A stretch of 64,000 nucleotides of DNA from Puteibacter caeruleilacunae. GTDB taxonomy: Bacteria > Bacteroidota > Bacteroidia > Bacteroidales > Prolixibacteraceae. Made by a program: the position numbers and the translations under genes. Position 1 is the stretch's first letter. Each line of letters starts with the position of its first letter. The stretch lies in assembly GCA_005217565.1 (NCBI GenBank), contig SJCO01000006.1, positions 294,388 through 358,387 on the forward strand. Reading direction: 5' to 3'. The notes below the pieces were generated by a model. That model had not been told where the DNA came from, did no database searches, and saw only the letters and a program-made list of their open reading frames with translations. Shown piece after piece: positions 36,632 to 45,516 of this stretch.

Positions 36632-37368
36632 TCAAGGTTGTAATAATTGATGATGAAGCTTCTTGTAGGGAGATATTGGAAACTTTCATAAAAAAGTTTT
36701 TCCCTGAGATTGAAATTGCTGGAATGGCAGATAGTGTTACCAGTGGCTATGAGTGTATTAAAAAGTGTTCACCTGATTTAGTATTCCTGGATATTAACCT
36801 GAAAGATGGAACTGGATTTAACTTGGTTGAGAAGTTCAGTACTGTTGATTTCAAGATCATCTTTGTTACTGCCTATAACGAATATGCTATTAAAGCAATC
36901 AAGTTTAATGCAATCGATTATCTGCTTAAGCCGTTGAACGTCTCTGAATTTAAAGAAGGTGTTGAGCGTGCAGTTAAAGAGATCGGCCAAAATGGAGAAA
37001 CAGTCGAAGGACTTGATAATCCTATGGAGGAGCTTGAGAGAGATAAGAAAATTGTTTTGAAAACAGCCGAGAGTATCTACCTTGTGAGTATTAAGAATAT
37101 TATTCGATGTGAGTCGGAGTCAAGTTATACCTTCTTTTATCTTCTAAATGGTTCAAAGATTATGATATCGAAGACATTAAGAGAGTTTGAGGAGATATTG
37201 AATCGCTACAATTTTATGCGTGTTCACCAATCGCATTTGATTAACCTGTCTTTTGTTGATCGCTTTGACAAGAAAGAAGGAGGAACTGTTGTAATGGTTG
37301 ATGATACCAAGATTCCTGTTTCTTATCGTAGACGACAAAAATTAATGGATTACTTCGAGACGTTTTAA
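36628..37368 (+). CDS. LytTR-family response regulator
   Basis: A 246-residue DNA-binding regulator. The receiver domain has IIDDEASCRE (Asp pair at 8-9), the phospho-acceptor Asp in LVFLDINLKDGTG (about residue 54) and the conserved Lys in YLLKPLN. The C-terminal LytTR domain (about 140-245) has IIRCESESSYTFFYL and FMRVHQSHLINLSFVD, typical of beta-strand DNA binders. The start codon overlaps the kinase stop (ATGA). Its targets are unknown; the convergent ferredoxin/DUF362 operon is the nearest candidate but no binding site is evident. Confidence 0.93.
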   Translation: MIKVVIIDDEASCREILETFIKKFFPEIEIAGMADSVTSGYECIKKCSPDLVFLDINLKDGTGFNLVEKFSTVDFKIIFVTAYNEYAIKAIKFNAIDYLLKPLNVSEFKEGVERAVKEIGQNGETVEGLDNPMEELERDKKIVLKTAESIYLVSIKNIIRCESESSYTFFYLLNGSKIMISKTLREFEEILNRYNFMRVHQSHLINLSFVDRFDKKEGGTVVMVDDTKIPVSYRRRQKLMDYFETF

Positions 37369-37373
37369 GAGAA

Positions 37374-37394
37374 TTCCCTTTTCTAGAAAGGGAA
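37374..37394. terminator. Short hairpin between convergent genes
   Basis: TTCCCTTT/AAAGGGAA form a perfect 8-bp stem with a 5-nt loop that includes the stop codon of the minus-strand ferredoxin gene. Without a clear T run it is a modest terminator. Confidence 0.4.
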
Positions 37395-38954
37395 ATCATC
37401 TGGTTGAGCAACTTGCTCTTCAGTTTCTTTAGGTTGTTCAGCCTCTTGATGAACGGCATTTCCATCGACATATATTGCTCTGTATGGATCTACCGGACAA
37501 GCATGTTCGCAGGCTCCACAACCTACGCATATCTCTTCTGTTACTTTAGGTAGAAGTACATCTCCATAAGGAACCATATTAACTGCTTTAGTGGGACAGT
37601 GCTCGCTACATGCTCCACAATCAGTTCCTTCTGTTTCTACAATACAATTTTCCTTGATGAACTTTGCTACACCTATCTGTACTTTATGCTTTTCTTCTAT
37701 CGACTGTATTGGAAGTATTGCTCCATTCGGACATACCTCACTACATTTTACACAATCATAGTTACATAGTCCTGATCTAAAATCCATGTATGGTTGCATC
37801 ATGCCATCCCAACCATTTTCTAAAAATGAGGGTTGTATAACATTGGTAGGGCATGCAGTAACACATAATGAACAGGCTGTACATGTATCTTTGAAATGCT
37901 CAATGCTCAATGAACCTGGTGGTGTTGCATGATGGGTACGATCAAACGCAGTTAGGCCTTTCAGACTCTTTACGGTTTCAGCTTTAACTCTTCGTCCTAC
38001 AAAGGTTAATGCAGCTGCACCGGTAATACTCCTTATAAGAAATGATCTCTTACTTTGGTCGGTTGTTGAATCTTCTTTTTTATTTGTTGGCTTTTGTTGA
38101 ATGTATGAAAACTTGTACTTCATGGCATCTTCAGGACAGACATCAATACAATTAAAACAATCTACACAGCGGTCGGTATCAATACTAATTGATTTTATAT
38201 CGATACACTCCGATTTACAGGCTTTAACACATTTACCGCATTGCGTACACTGCGATTTATTGATGGCTACCTTGAAGATTGAAATCTTGGATATAATTCC
38301 AAGTAAAGTTCCAACAGGACAAATGCCATTGCAGAATAATCTTCCTCTTCGTGCTGCCATCCATCCTATTGCGATGAGAAAAACAAGAACCAGACTGATC
38401 ACTTGCCAATGTATTGCAGGTACTTTTACCGCATATAGTGTGTAATTATTGAAGTGATTTAAAATGTAGGCTAAACCATTATTTGCCCATACTACAACGG
38501 GCTGTAAGAGATAGGAGAATATTCGACCAAAATTACTGTAAGGATCAAGTAGTGATAGTACCAGTAAGTTGCCAAAAACAGCAAGTAATACTGTGATTGA
38601 AATGATTGAATATCGAATATATGTCCATGGCTTTTTGTATCTAAGCTTATATTTCCCTTGTATCTTCCTGGAGATGCGAATAATGAAGTCCTGGAATATT
38701 CCCAAGGGACAAATAAAGCTGCAATACATACGGCCAAATAGCACTGTTAGTATTAGTAGAACTATGAGAAACATGCTAATACCTGTTGCAGCCTTGATTG
38801 AGTTCAATACCGACGGGGTAAATTGAAATGATGCAAAAAGCTTCATCCATGAAGATGGAACCAATTCCCGATAGTCGAGAAATATTGCTGACGCCGAGAT
38901 GATAAAAAATAACGCGATTACCTGGCGAACTGTTTTCAACCAATGTTGCTTCAT
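37383..38954 (-). CDS. Membrane polyferredoxin (NapH-like plus multi-4Fe-4S)
   Basis: A 523-residue protein from the ATG at 38954. The N-terminal half is a NapH/CcoG-like membrane domain with about five helices and the paired motifs CSFICPLG and CNGICPVG. Two ferredoxin clusters follow (CTQCGKCVKAC, CVDCFNCIDVCP). A second hydrophobic stretch sits after KRSFLIRSITGAAALTF, which resembles a twin-arginine signal placed inside the chain. At least four more Cys clusters follow (CTACSLCVTACP, CNYDCVKCSEVCP, CGACSEHCP, CVGCGACEHACP). This looks like a fusion of a membrane electron carrier and an exported NapG/MauM-like ferredoxin. It follows the DUF362 gene in one operon. The electron donor and acceptor are unknown. 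Confidence 0.88.
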   Translation of the reverse strand: MKQHWLKTVRQVIALFFIISASAIFLDYRELVPSSWMKLFASFQFTPSVLNSIKAATGISMFLIVLLILTVLFGRMYCSFICPLGIFQDFIIRISRKIQGKYKLRYKKPWTYIRYSIISITVLLAVFGNLLVLSLLDPYSNFGRIFSYLLQPVVVWANNGLAYILNHFNNYTLYAVKVPAIHWQVISLVLVFLIAIGWMAARRGRLFCNGICPVGTLLGIISKISIFKVAINKSQCTQCGKCVKACKSECIDIKSISIDTDRCVDCFNCIDVCPEDAMKYKFSYIQQKPTNKKEDSTTDQSKRSFLIRSITGAAALTFVGRRVKAETVKSLKGLTAFDRTHHATPPGSLSIEHFKDTCTACSLCVTACPTNVIQPSFLENGWDGMMQPYMDFRSGLCNYDCVKCSEVCPNGAILPIQSIEEKHKVQIGVAKFIKENCIVETEGTDCGACSEHCPTKAVNMVPYGDVLLPKVTEEICVGCGACEHACPVDPYRAIYVDGNAVHQEAEQPKETEEQVAQPDDFPF

Positions 38955-39053
38955 GTTCCTCAATAGTTGATATGATCACATGACTATAAACTCATTGAGT
39001 AGTCAACGAGATCAAGTAATTAGAATTGATAATTTATAGAATCTATAAGATGA

Positions 39054-39968
39054 TTATATCTTAATTCTCTTGATGTTTAACTCATTCAGATTCTTGTTCC
39101 CAAAACCTAAATCATGAGCGATCTGGATGTGTCCAATGTCTTCAGGATTTCTATTTAGGAACTTAACAGCAGCTGCATCGGCCGCAACAATATCCGGAGA
39201 TATGATCTGTGCTTTCATGTTCGAAACATCATTGGTTGATACTCCCATTGGACCATTCTTGGTCATCACATAATATGCATCAATGATATTAAGATCAGGT
39301 TTCCTGTAGTAAAGGAAATCTGCGATACATTGGTGTAGATCGTTTTTATGATAATATCCTCTGTCCCAAACAACCCCCATAAGGTTCTTCATCGCTAGAG
39401 ATACTTTTGTTGAACTATGGTGCTTAAGAACAGGAACATTGATAAATACATCAGTCTCTAATAATAACTCATGTACCTTTGTAGAGGTTAATTTCTTGCC
39501 TCCTTTTACTTCAACCTGATGATAATATGATTCATTGTTACCAGGAACAATCTTACCATTCGCTTCTTTTACTTTAGCTTCAATTCCACTGTTCTTGTAA
39601 CACTTTGTCCACTCATGACAGGTATGATCAAAAACGTATACTTCACTTGCACCGGCGTCAAGACAATGCTTAATGACTTGTTTTACCAAAAGAGGATTAG
39701 TATTAGCACCTCGTTCAGGAACTCTGTCCCAACCAATATTAGGTTTTACTAATACTTTCTGCCCTTTCTTTACAAATTTACCCATGCCTCCCATGGCTGC
39801 AATTCCCTGATCAAACATTGTGTCGGGCATGCCACCCATAGTTGCAACTAAATCATAAGGATCCTGGTTGTTTTGAGCCATCAAATTTGAGTAAGGCATC
39901 ATCGACATAGCTGTGCCGGCAACAATACCTGCTCCTACGCCTTTATGGATAAATTCTCTGCGCTTCAT
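39054..39968 (-). CDS. DUF362 domain protein with Tat signal
   Basis: A 304-residue protein beginning MKRREFIHKGVGAGIVAG, a clear twin-arginine signal (RR, then FI and a hydrophobic core), so it should be exported folded. The DUF362 body has VLVKPNIGWDRVPERGANTN, VFDHTCHEW, INVPVLKHHSSTKVSLAMKNLMG and a C-terminal IVAADAAAVKFLN. DUF362 proteins often sit with iron-sulfur proteins, though this one has no cluster of its own. The 99-bp gap and shared strand tie it to the membrane polyferredoxin downstream. Its biochemical role is not known. Confidence 0.88.
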   Translation of the reverse strand: MKRREFIHKGVGAGIVAGTAMSMMPYSNLMAQNNQDPYDLVATMGGMPDTMFDQGIAAMGGMGKFVKKGQKVLVKPNIGWDRVPERGANTNPLLVKQVIKHCLDAGASEVYVFDHTCHEWTKCYKNSGIEAKVKEANGKIVPGNNESYYHQVEVKGGKKLTSTKVHELLLETDVFINVPVLKHHSSTKVSLAMKNLMGVVWDRGYYHKNDLHQCIADFLYYRKPDLNIIDAYYVMTKNGPMGVSTNDVSNMKAQIISPDIVAADAAAVKFLNRNPEDIGHIQIAHDLGFGNKNLNELNIKRIKI

Positions 39969-40221
39969 CTCGACAAGATTTATTAATAAATGTGTTTAGT
40001 ATTAGGATGCTAAAAATGCATCTTTTCAAAGCTATAAAAAATAGCGATACAATCCGAATGAATGCAGGATATAGCTTATTGATTAATATTAGTTTAGAAA
40101 GTATTTTAATAAAATGAATATTTACTTTGTCTTTGACTATACTGCCGAACTTTTGTGTTTTGGGATCAAGTCACTGCATTTTAGAAAATGATATATCAGC
40201 ATGAAACAGTGTTGTTTCTTA

Positions 40222-40252
40222 AAAGCCAAAAGTGAGAAGCCAATTTGGCTTT
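40222..40252 (-). terminator. prmC: Possible terminator of prmC
   Basis: AAAGCCAAA/TTTGGCTTT give a perfect 9-bp stem with a 13-nt loop, followed on the minus strand by a short T stretch. Nothing else is seen in the 288-bp gap 39969-40256. Confidence 0.5.
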
Positions 40253-40256
40253 AGTA

Positions 40257-41108
40257 CTAATCTTTAATTACTTTCTCACAACTACACATGCGTTGTTTCC
40301 CGTACAGGTCTTCAAGTATTTGAATGTTCTTAAATCCTAATTGAGATAGAGTTTCAGCTAATTCATCGCCATGAGCTTCATTGATTTCAAAGTATAGTTT
40401 ACCATTTGGATTAAGTACTTTTAGTGCCATCTCTGCAATTCTACGGTAGAAGATTAGTGGATCACTGTCCGCCACAAAGAGTGCCAGGTGAGGTTCAAAT
40501 TTGAGCACATTTTCTCTCATGAGGGCCTTTTCTGATTCCTTCACATAAGGAGGATTGCTAACGATGATATCGTATTGCTCCCAGTTAAACTTCTCCCATG
40601 ATAAAATGTCGCGATTATAAAATGTTACATCAACCTGGTTGTCGAGTGCATTTTGTTTGGCTGTGGCAATAGCGTCTGTTGAAATATCTGTTGTATGAAC
40701 TGTAGCCAATGGTAGATGCTTTGCTAGCGTAATAGGAATGCAACCACTGCCAGTTCCGATATCCAGGATATTAACTGGTATGTTTTTATGCTTATTCAGG
40801 ATCATTTGGATCAATTCCTCGGTTTCAGGTCTTGGTATTAATACGTTTTCATTAACCCGAAATGTAAGATCGAAGAATTCAGTGTACCCTAAGATATATT
40901 GAATCGGTTTGCCTTGCTTGAGAAGGTGTGTAATGTTAATAATCTCATCTTTTGTTTCCTTATCCAGCTTGGTCGACTGGTTTAGCATGAAAGCAGTCAT
41001 GTCCCAATCTTTCAGGTGTTTGAGAATTATTTTGGCAAATGATTGAATCTCTCTAGGATCATATTGATCCTTAAGTTGTGATTGAAGGTACGCTATGGTT
41101 TCTTGCAT
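40257..41108 (-). CDS. prmC: Peptide chain release factor N(5)-glutamine methyltransferase
   Basis: SAM-dependent methylation of the GGQ glutamine in RF1 and RF2, needed for efficient termination. It has 283 residues from the ATG at 41108 (MQETIAYLQSQLKDQYDP); an open frame of 24 further codons runs into the ribD start region and is rejected. The N-terminal helical domain contains QYILGYTEFFDLTFRV and IPRPETEEL. The SAM motif is ILDIGTGSGCIPITLA and the catalytic motif is VSNPPYVKE (about 184-192). The gene diverges from ribD with only 49 bp between start codons. Confidence 0.96.
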   Translation of the reverse strand: MQETIAYLQSQLKDQYDPREIQSFAKIILKHLKDWDMTAFMLNQSTKLDKETKDEIINITHLLKQGKPIQYILGYTEFFDLTFRVNENVLIPRPETEELIQMILNKHKNIPVNILDIGTGSGCIPITLAKHLPLATVHTTDISTDAIATAKQNALDNQVDVTFYNRDILSWEKFNWEQYDIIVSNPPYVKESEKALMRENVLKFEPHLALFVADSDPLIFYRRIAEMALKVLNPNGKLYFEINEAHGDELAETLSQLGFKNIQILEDLYGKQRMCSCEKVIKD

Positions 41109-41109
41109 T

Positions 41110-41131
41110 TTTGCTATTTTTAGCAAATATA
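41110..41131 (-). promoter_or_regulatory. prmC: prmC promoter and dyad in the divergent prmC-ribD region
   Basis: On the minus strand TATATTTG (complement of 41124-41131) matches the -7 consensus just upstream of prmC. TTTGCTA/TAGCAAA (41110-41116, 41121-41127) is a perfect dyad with a TTTT centre that overlaps this box and the likely prmC start site. It may be an operator, or only a consequence of the promoter words. Confidence 0.45.
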
Positions 41132-41157
41132 TAAGGAAATTCTTATTTGCAGAGCAT

Positions 41158-42201
41158 ATGAGTCCAGAGGAAAAATACATGCAACGTTGTTTAGAACTTG
41201 CCCGATTGGGAAGAGGAAATGTAGCTCCGAATCCAATGGTGGGAAGTGTTATTGTTCATAACGGTCGAATTATCGGAGAAGGGTATCATCGTAAATGTGG
41301 TGAAGCTCACGCCGAAGTAAATGCGGTGAACGCAGTAAAGGAGACTGAGTTGTTAGCAGAGTCGACATTGTATGTAAATCTTGAGCCGTGTGCTCATTAT
41401 GGAAAAACTCCTCCATGCTCAAAACTTATTATTGATAAAAAAATTCCCAAAGTGGTTATTGGAACTGTGGATCCTTTCGCGAAAGTTGCAGGTAAAGGGA
41501 TTGCAATGATGGAAGCTGCAGGTGTTGAGGTGAAAGTCGGAGTATTTGAGAAAGAATCACAGGATTTGAATCGCCGCTTTTTTACATTCCATAAGCATAA
41601 GCGACCTTATGTGGTGTTGAAATGGGCACAAACACCAGATGGTTTTATCGATATTGATAGGGACCCAGCTGACTTTGGTCAGCCTACCTGGATTACTGCT
41701 GAGTTGTCACGAATTTCTGTTCACCGACTGCGTGCAGAGGAAGAGGCTATTCTTGTGGGAACGGCTACAGCACAAAAGGACAATCCTTCGCTAACAGTAA
41801 GAGATTGGGAAGGGAAAAGTCCGTTGAGAATTGTTATCGACCGAGAATTAAAATTAAATCCTCAATTGCACCTGTTCGATCAGACTGTTCCTACGATTGT
41901 TTTTACGGGAAAGGAAATGGTATCGAAGAAAAATCTTGAATATGTAAAAGTTGATTTTTCAGAGCCTGTGATGAAACAAATTCTTGATGAATTATATCAG
42001 AGAGATGTTCAATCAATTATTATCGAAGGAGGAAAACAAACATTAGAAAATTGCATCGATCAGAATCTATGGGATGAAGCCCGTGTGTATGTTGGTGATC
42101 GCTTTTTTCATGCAGGAATAAAGGCTCCTCATTTTAAAGGTAAACTTTATTTTGAAGAGGTGTTTAATGAAAGTCGCTTGTTGGTTTATCGAAATATTTA
42201 A
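41158..42201 (+). CDS. ribD: Bifunctional riboflavin deaminase/reductase RibD
   Basis: Catalyses steps two and three of riboflavin synthesis: deamination of the pyrimidine, then reduction of its ribose with NADPH. It has 348 residues from the ATG at 41158 (MSPEEKYMQRCLELARLGRG). The deaminase domain has the zinc site HAEVNAV and PCAHYGKTPPCS. The reductase domain starts after KRPYVVLKWAQTPDGFI and contains HRLRAEEEAILVGTATAQKDNP and IIIEGGKQTLE. It is divergent from prmC. ribF is elsewhere in the window; no FMN riboswitch is visible in the very short leader. Confidence 0.97.
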   Translation: MSPEEKYMQRCLELARLGRGNVAPNPMVGSVIVHNGRIIGEGYHRKCGEAHAEVNAVNAVKETELLAESTLYVNLEPCAHYGKTPPCSKLIIDKKIPKVVIGTVDPFAKVAGKGIAMMEAAGVEVKVGVFEKESQDLNRRFFTFHKHKRPYVVLKWAQTPDGFIDIDRDPADFGQPTWITAELSRISVHRLRAEEEAILVGTATAQKDNPSLTVRDWEGKSPLRIVIDRELKLNPQLHLFDQTVPTIVFTGKEMVSKKNLEYVKVDFSEPVMKQILDELYQRDVQSIIIEGGKQTLENCIDQNLWDEARVYVGDRFFHAGIKAPHFKGKLYFEEVFNESRLLVYRNI

Positions 42202-42255
42202 GGATGCCTGCCCGTGAATAAAATGCACGAGCAGACAATCCCTGTCAATATACAG

Positions 42256-42663
42256 TTAGATACGATGTCGATATCGGTAATCGAGAATTGGGATTCTTAA
42301 TTCTTCTTCAACAAAGCGGAAGTAATAATAGAGTTTCCGATTAACCTCGATCCCATAATCAATCGTTGGATCATAATTGACTATTTCACTGTCGATCCCA
42401 TAATGACCACTCGTATATTTGTAGTTCCACTCTATCACATAACGATTGTTCCAACTTCTGTAATATTCATTACTTCGGTCTTGTGATGGAGAATAGTTCA
42501 ACATAAACCAGGTGTCAAAACCAATGTCGGTTATCCAGATTTCATACTCTAAGCTGTCCTGACTCATTTCTGGAGCACTGGCGTTGACATCCGTAAATTG
42601 CCTTGTACTGGTACATCCAATGGCCAGTAGAGCAAATACTGTTATAATCATTAGTCTTTTCAT
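42256..42663 (-). CDS. Small lipoprotein, DUF6146-like
   Basis: A 135-residue protein with a lipoprotein signal (MKRLMIITVFALLAIGC; lipobox AIGC at 14-17). The mature region EYEIWITDIGFDTWFMLNY and RSWNNRYVIEWNYKY resembles the DUF6146 family of Bacteroidota, small lipoproteins of unknown role (from memory; not checked). It is rich in Tyr and Trp. It stands alone, convergent to ribD. A short GC-containing dyad (CTGC..CACGAGCAG) lies between the two genes. Confidence 0.7.
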   Translation of the reverse strand: MKRLMIITVFALLAIGCTSTRQFTDVNASAPEMSQDSLEYEIWITDIGFDTWFMLNYSPSQDRSNEYYRSWNNRYVIEWNYKYTSGHYGIDSEIVNYDPTIDYGIEVNRKLYYYFRFVEEELRIPILDYRYRHRI

Positions 42664-42769
42664 AACGTCAACGTATTTATGCCTTTTATAAATACTACGA
42701 AAAATGTGCCAGACTTGTTTTTCAAAGGTTAATTTCAGAAATTAGGGATGAAAATATTCTAGACTTAGC

Positions 42770-44248
42770 ATGCATCACTTGGGGATAATATATTGGACAA
42801 AATTGTGGGATCAGTTTTACGTGTATATAACAGTAGCGTTTTTGCTAAGTGCTATTGTGATTGCAGGTATTGTAATTCTTGAGAACAGGAGCCCGTTTAA
42901 GACTATATCGTGGATTCTGATCATTTTATTTCTGCCTATAGCTGGGATTATTATATATCTCTTCTTCGGCCAAAATTATCGGAAACAAAAGATCTTTTCC
43001 CGCAAAGGATTACAGATGTTTGAATTTATTAAAGAAAGTGCTGCGCTTCAGGATATTGAGATGAAAGAGTTTCCGTTTAAAAGAAATAAACGGATTTGGC
43101 GTAAGAAAAACATATTACGTTTGTTATTGAGAAATAGTTATGCCTTAATCACCAGCAATAATCAGGTAAAGATTTTAAATGATGGTCGCGAAACATTTGG
43201 TGCCATGCTCCCAGCTTTACGAAAAGCGAAGCACCATATCCATATGGAGTTTTATATTATTGATGATGATAAAATAGGCAATGAGGTTCGGGAGATTCTT
43301 ATTAGTAAAGCAAAGGCTGGAGTTAAGGTGAGGCTTATTTATGATGATGTAGGTAGCTGGGCTCTGGGGAAAAAATTTATTCGCTCTTTAAAGGATGCAG
43401 GAGTGGAAGTGCATTGTTTCATGAGGGTTCGTTTTCCACTGTTGACATCGAAGGTTAATTTCCGTAATCATCGCAAAATAACAGTTGTTGATGGTAAGGT
43501 TGGTTATATCGGAGGATTGAATATTGCCGATCGATATATTGAGGGAGTACCCGGAATCGGCCCTTGGCGTGATACTCATCTTGAATTGCGAGGCAGTGCT
43601 GTAAATTGTTTGCAGATGGTTTTTTTGGCCGATTGGTTCTTTGTGGGTAAAGAACGCTTGAATATTGAAGATTTTTCTTTTAAGTTGGATGAGGGAGAAG
43701 GAAAGGTTGTACAGATTGTTGTGAGTGGTCCCGACTCTGATTGGGAAAGCATCGGACAGGCATACTTCTCTGCGATTGCTTCTGCTCGAAAGCAGGTATA
43801 TATTGCAACACCATATTTTATGCCTACTCCGGATATTTTGACGGCCATAAAAACAAGTGCATTGTCGGGTATTGATGTTCGTTTGTTGATTCCTCAAAAG
43901 TCTGATACAGTAATTCCAAAACTCTGTACCGAATCGTATATCGAAGAACTGCTGGAGGCTGGTGTTCGGGTTTACCTGTTTAAAAATGGATTTTACCACA
44001 GTAAGTTGGTAATGGTTGACGGTGTTTGGTCCTCTGTAGGTAGTGCTAATATGGATTTTAGAAGTCTGGAGACGAACTTTGAAAGTAACGCTATAGTTTA
44101 TGATGAGCAGATTAATCAACAACTTGTTGATAAGTTTAAGAGTGATTTGAAACAGGCGGTAGAAGTTGACCTTGAAGAATGGAGAAGACGTCCGGGATTA
44201 AAGAAATTAAAATCTTCTGTTGCACGTTTGGCCAGTCCGTTGATGTAG
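42770..44248 (+). CDS. cls: Cardiolipin synthase
   Basis: Phospholipase D superfamily enzyme that joins two phosphatidylglycerol molecules to give cardiolipin. It has 492 residues. Two N-terminal membrane helices (about 18-38 and 47-66) are followed by a charged loop. The two HKD motifs are FRNHRKITVVDGKVGYIGG (about 231-249) and FYHSKLVMVDGVWSSVGSAN (about 404-423), each followed by the conserved GG or GSAN and R. HIHMEFYIIDDDKIG precedes the first. All catalytic residues are present. The membrane-protein start at the ATG at 42770 fits. It stands alone. Confidence 0.95.
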   Translation: MHHLGIIYWTKLWDQFYVYITVAFLLSAIVIAGIVILENRSPFKTISWILIILFLPIAGIIIYLFFGQNYRKQKIFSRKGLQMFEFIKESAALQDIEMKEFPFKRNKRIWRKKNILRLLLRNSYALITSNNQVKILNDGRETFGAMLPALRKAKHHIHMEFYIIDDDKIGNEVREILISKAKAGVKVRLIYDDVGSWALGKKFIRSLKDAGVEVHCFMRVRFPLLTSKVNFRNHRKITVVDGKVGYIGGLNIADRYIEGVPGIGPWRDTHLELRGSAVNCLQMVFLADWFFVGKERLNIEDFSFKLDEGEGKVVQIVVSGPDSDWESIGQAYFSAIASARKQVYIATPYFMPTPDILTAIKTSALSGIDVRLLIPQKSDTVIPKLCTESYIEELLEAGVRVYLFKNGFYHSKLVMVDGVWSSVGSANMDFRSLETNFESNAIVYDEQINQQLVDKFKSDLKQAVEVDLEEWRRRPGLKKLKSSVARLASPLM

Positions 44249-44262
44249 ACTTTTAGATATTC

Positions 44263-44293
44263 TTTGTTGAGACGAAGGAACAAGTTATCTTTG
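44263..44293 (+). promoter_or_regulatory. Promoter of the XRE/S24 repressor gene
   Basis: TTTG (44263-44266), a 19-nt spacer and TATCTTTG (44286-44293) form a textbook Bacteroidota promoter, 25 bp before the ATG. Confidence 0.8.
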
Positions 44294-44318
44294 CTACCCT
44301 CAAAAAACAAGAAACGGA

Positions 44319-45011
44319 ATGTTACCAAAGAATCTAAGATATCTAAGACTAAGTAAGCGATTGACTCAACAAAAGATGGGGGCTCGCTTACGAATAAATC
44401 CTTCCTCAATTGGGAGTTACGAAAACGGTCGTTCATTGCCTCGAGTAAATACGCTACAGCGATTGTCCGATTTTTTTAATCGCCCTATCGATGATATGCT
44501 TAAAGAAGACATTGAGAATAATGAGCGAGTGATGAATGAGGAGGCCAAGGGAGATAAGCTTCGAGTATTGCCTATTGTTGTAGACCAGGATAATCAGGAG
44601 CAGGTTTCATTGGTGCCAATTAAAGCAGCAGCAGGTTATACGCAAGGATATTCCGATGCTGAATTTATTGGAGAGCTGCCTCGATTCAATTTGCCTTTTA
44701 TGGAATTAAGTCCTGAGCGTACTTATCGTGTTTTCCAAATCGAAGGAGATAGTATGTTGCCTATTCCTCCTAAGTCATATGTGATTTGTGAATATATTCA
44801 AGATTGGAATGCGGTTCAGGATAATGAAAAGCACATTGTGGTCACTTTGGATGACGGCGTTGTATTTAAACGATTGACGTTGAATGGAAAAGAAGGAGTC
44901 GTTAATTTAAAGTCGGATAATCCAGAGTATACTGATTTTGATATTCCTGTAGGACAAGTATGTGAAGTGTGGAAAGCGCTCGGACATGTTGAGTTTTACG
45001 GCGAAAACTAA
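44319..45011 (+). CDS. XRE-family regulator with S24 (LexA-like) peptidase domain
   Basis: A 230-residue regulator. The N-terminal helix-turn-helix (about 5-60) has LSKRLTQQKMGARLRINPSSIGSYENGRSLP. The C-terminal S24 domain has Ser145 in IEGDSMLPIP and Lys184 in GVVFKRLTL, the usual Ser-Lys pair, and an Ala-Gly bond in IKAAAGYTQGY (105-106) that could be the self-cleavage site. It is built like phage CI/LexA-type repressors, so it may respond to DNA damage through RecA, but no nearby lysogeny genes exist. Monocistronic. The gene remnant that follows lies between it and the glutamine synthetase family gene. Confidence 0.85.
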   Translation: MLPKNLRYLRLSKRLTQQKMGARLRINPSSIGSYENGRSLPRVNTLQRLSDFFNRPIDDMLKEDIENNERVMNEEAKGDKLRVLPIVVDQDNQEQVSLVPIKAAAGYTQGYSDAEFIGELPRFNLPFMELSPERTYRVFQIEGDSMLPIPPKSYVICEYIQDWNAVQDNEKHIVVTLDDGVVFKRLTLNGKEGVVNLKSDNPEYTDFDIPVGQVCEVWKALGHVEFYGEN

Positions 45012-45412
45012 AAATCTACGAAGCAAAAGAAAATACCAATGTATCAGGATGCATCTCAAGAAAGAAATTGGGTATTGCATCCGAGCTACTTGGTGTAGAT
45101 GTGGTATAATAAATCAGGCGAAGCTGGATGTATAATTCCATCAATGGGGCTAGATACTAGTGCGGATGGGGTACTAACATCATTAATGACAATAAATTTT
45201 AAGATAAAGATAATGATGTTGTTACCGTTGGTGAAGAGGATATTGTTGAGACCATGCGATGTATTAGGGAATGCATGAAGATTATCATAGAACCTTTGTC
45301 TGCTGTGCCTCTTGCGACTATTCTTGAGAATAATGTCGAGGTGAAAGGACCTAAAGTTGACATCATTCTTTCTGGTTGAAATGTTGTTTTGGCAAAATTA
45401 CCATTTAAATAA
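45012..45412 (+). pseudogene. Decayed threonine/serine dehydratase-like gene
   Basis: Pieces of a pyridoxal-phosphate dehydratase (IlvA/serine racemase type) survive in different frames. In frame from about 45012: KIYEAKENT (like the N-terminal helix) and LGIASELLGVDVV, then a stop. In another frame from about 45111: SGEAGCIIPSMGLDTSADGV, then LLTSL-like LTSLMTINFK. From 45203: VVTVGEEDIVETM, IIIEPLSAVPLATILENNVE and KVDIILSG, a TGA at 45377-45379 (one base from GGA), then NVVLAKLPFK and TAA. Frameshifts, a large internal deletion and a nonsense codon show decay. No function is likely. Confidence 0.6.
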
Positions 45413-45466
45413 TCTGTAGTTCTGTACGGTTTGACTGTGAAATTGTTATTAAGAAGCGAAAGACTA

Positions 45467-45497
45467 TTTATTTTAATACGAACTTTCACTACTTTTG
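45467..45497 (+). promoter_or_regulatory. Promoter of the glutamine synthetase family gene
   Basis: TTTA (45467-45470), a 19-nt spacer and TACTTTTG (45490-45497) fit the phylum consensus. The ATG is 19 bp downstream. Confidence 0.65.
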
Positions 45498-45516
45498 CTA
45501 TTTCAATCAAATTGGT

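Noticed and set aside
43388-44122. Minus-strand frame of 244 codons inside the cardiolipin synthase gene
   Set aside because: It is a shadow of the plus-strand gene; the translation has no known motif and the cls motifs are intact.
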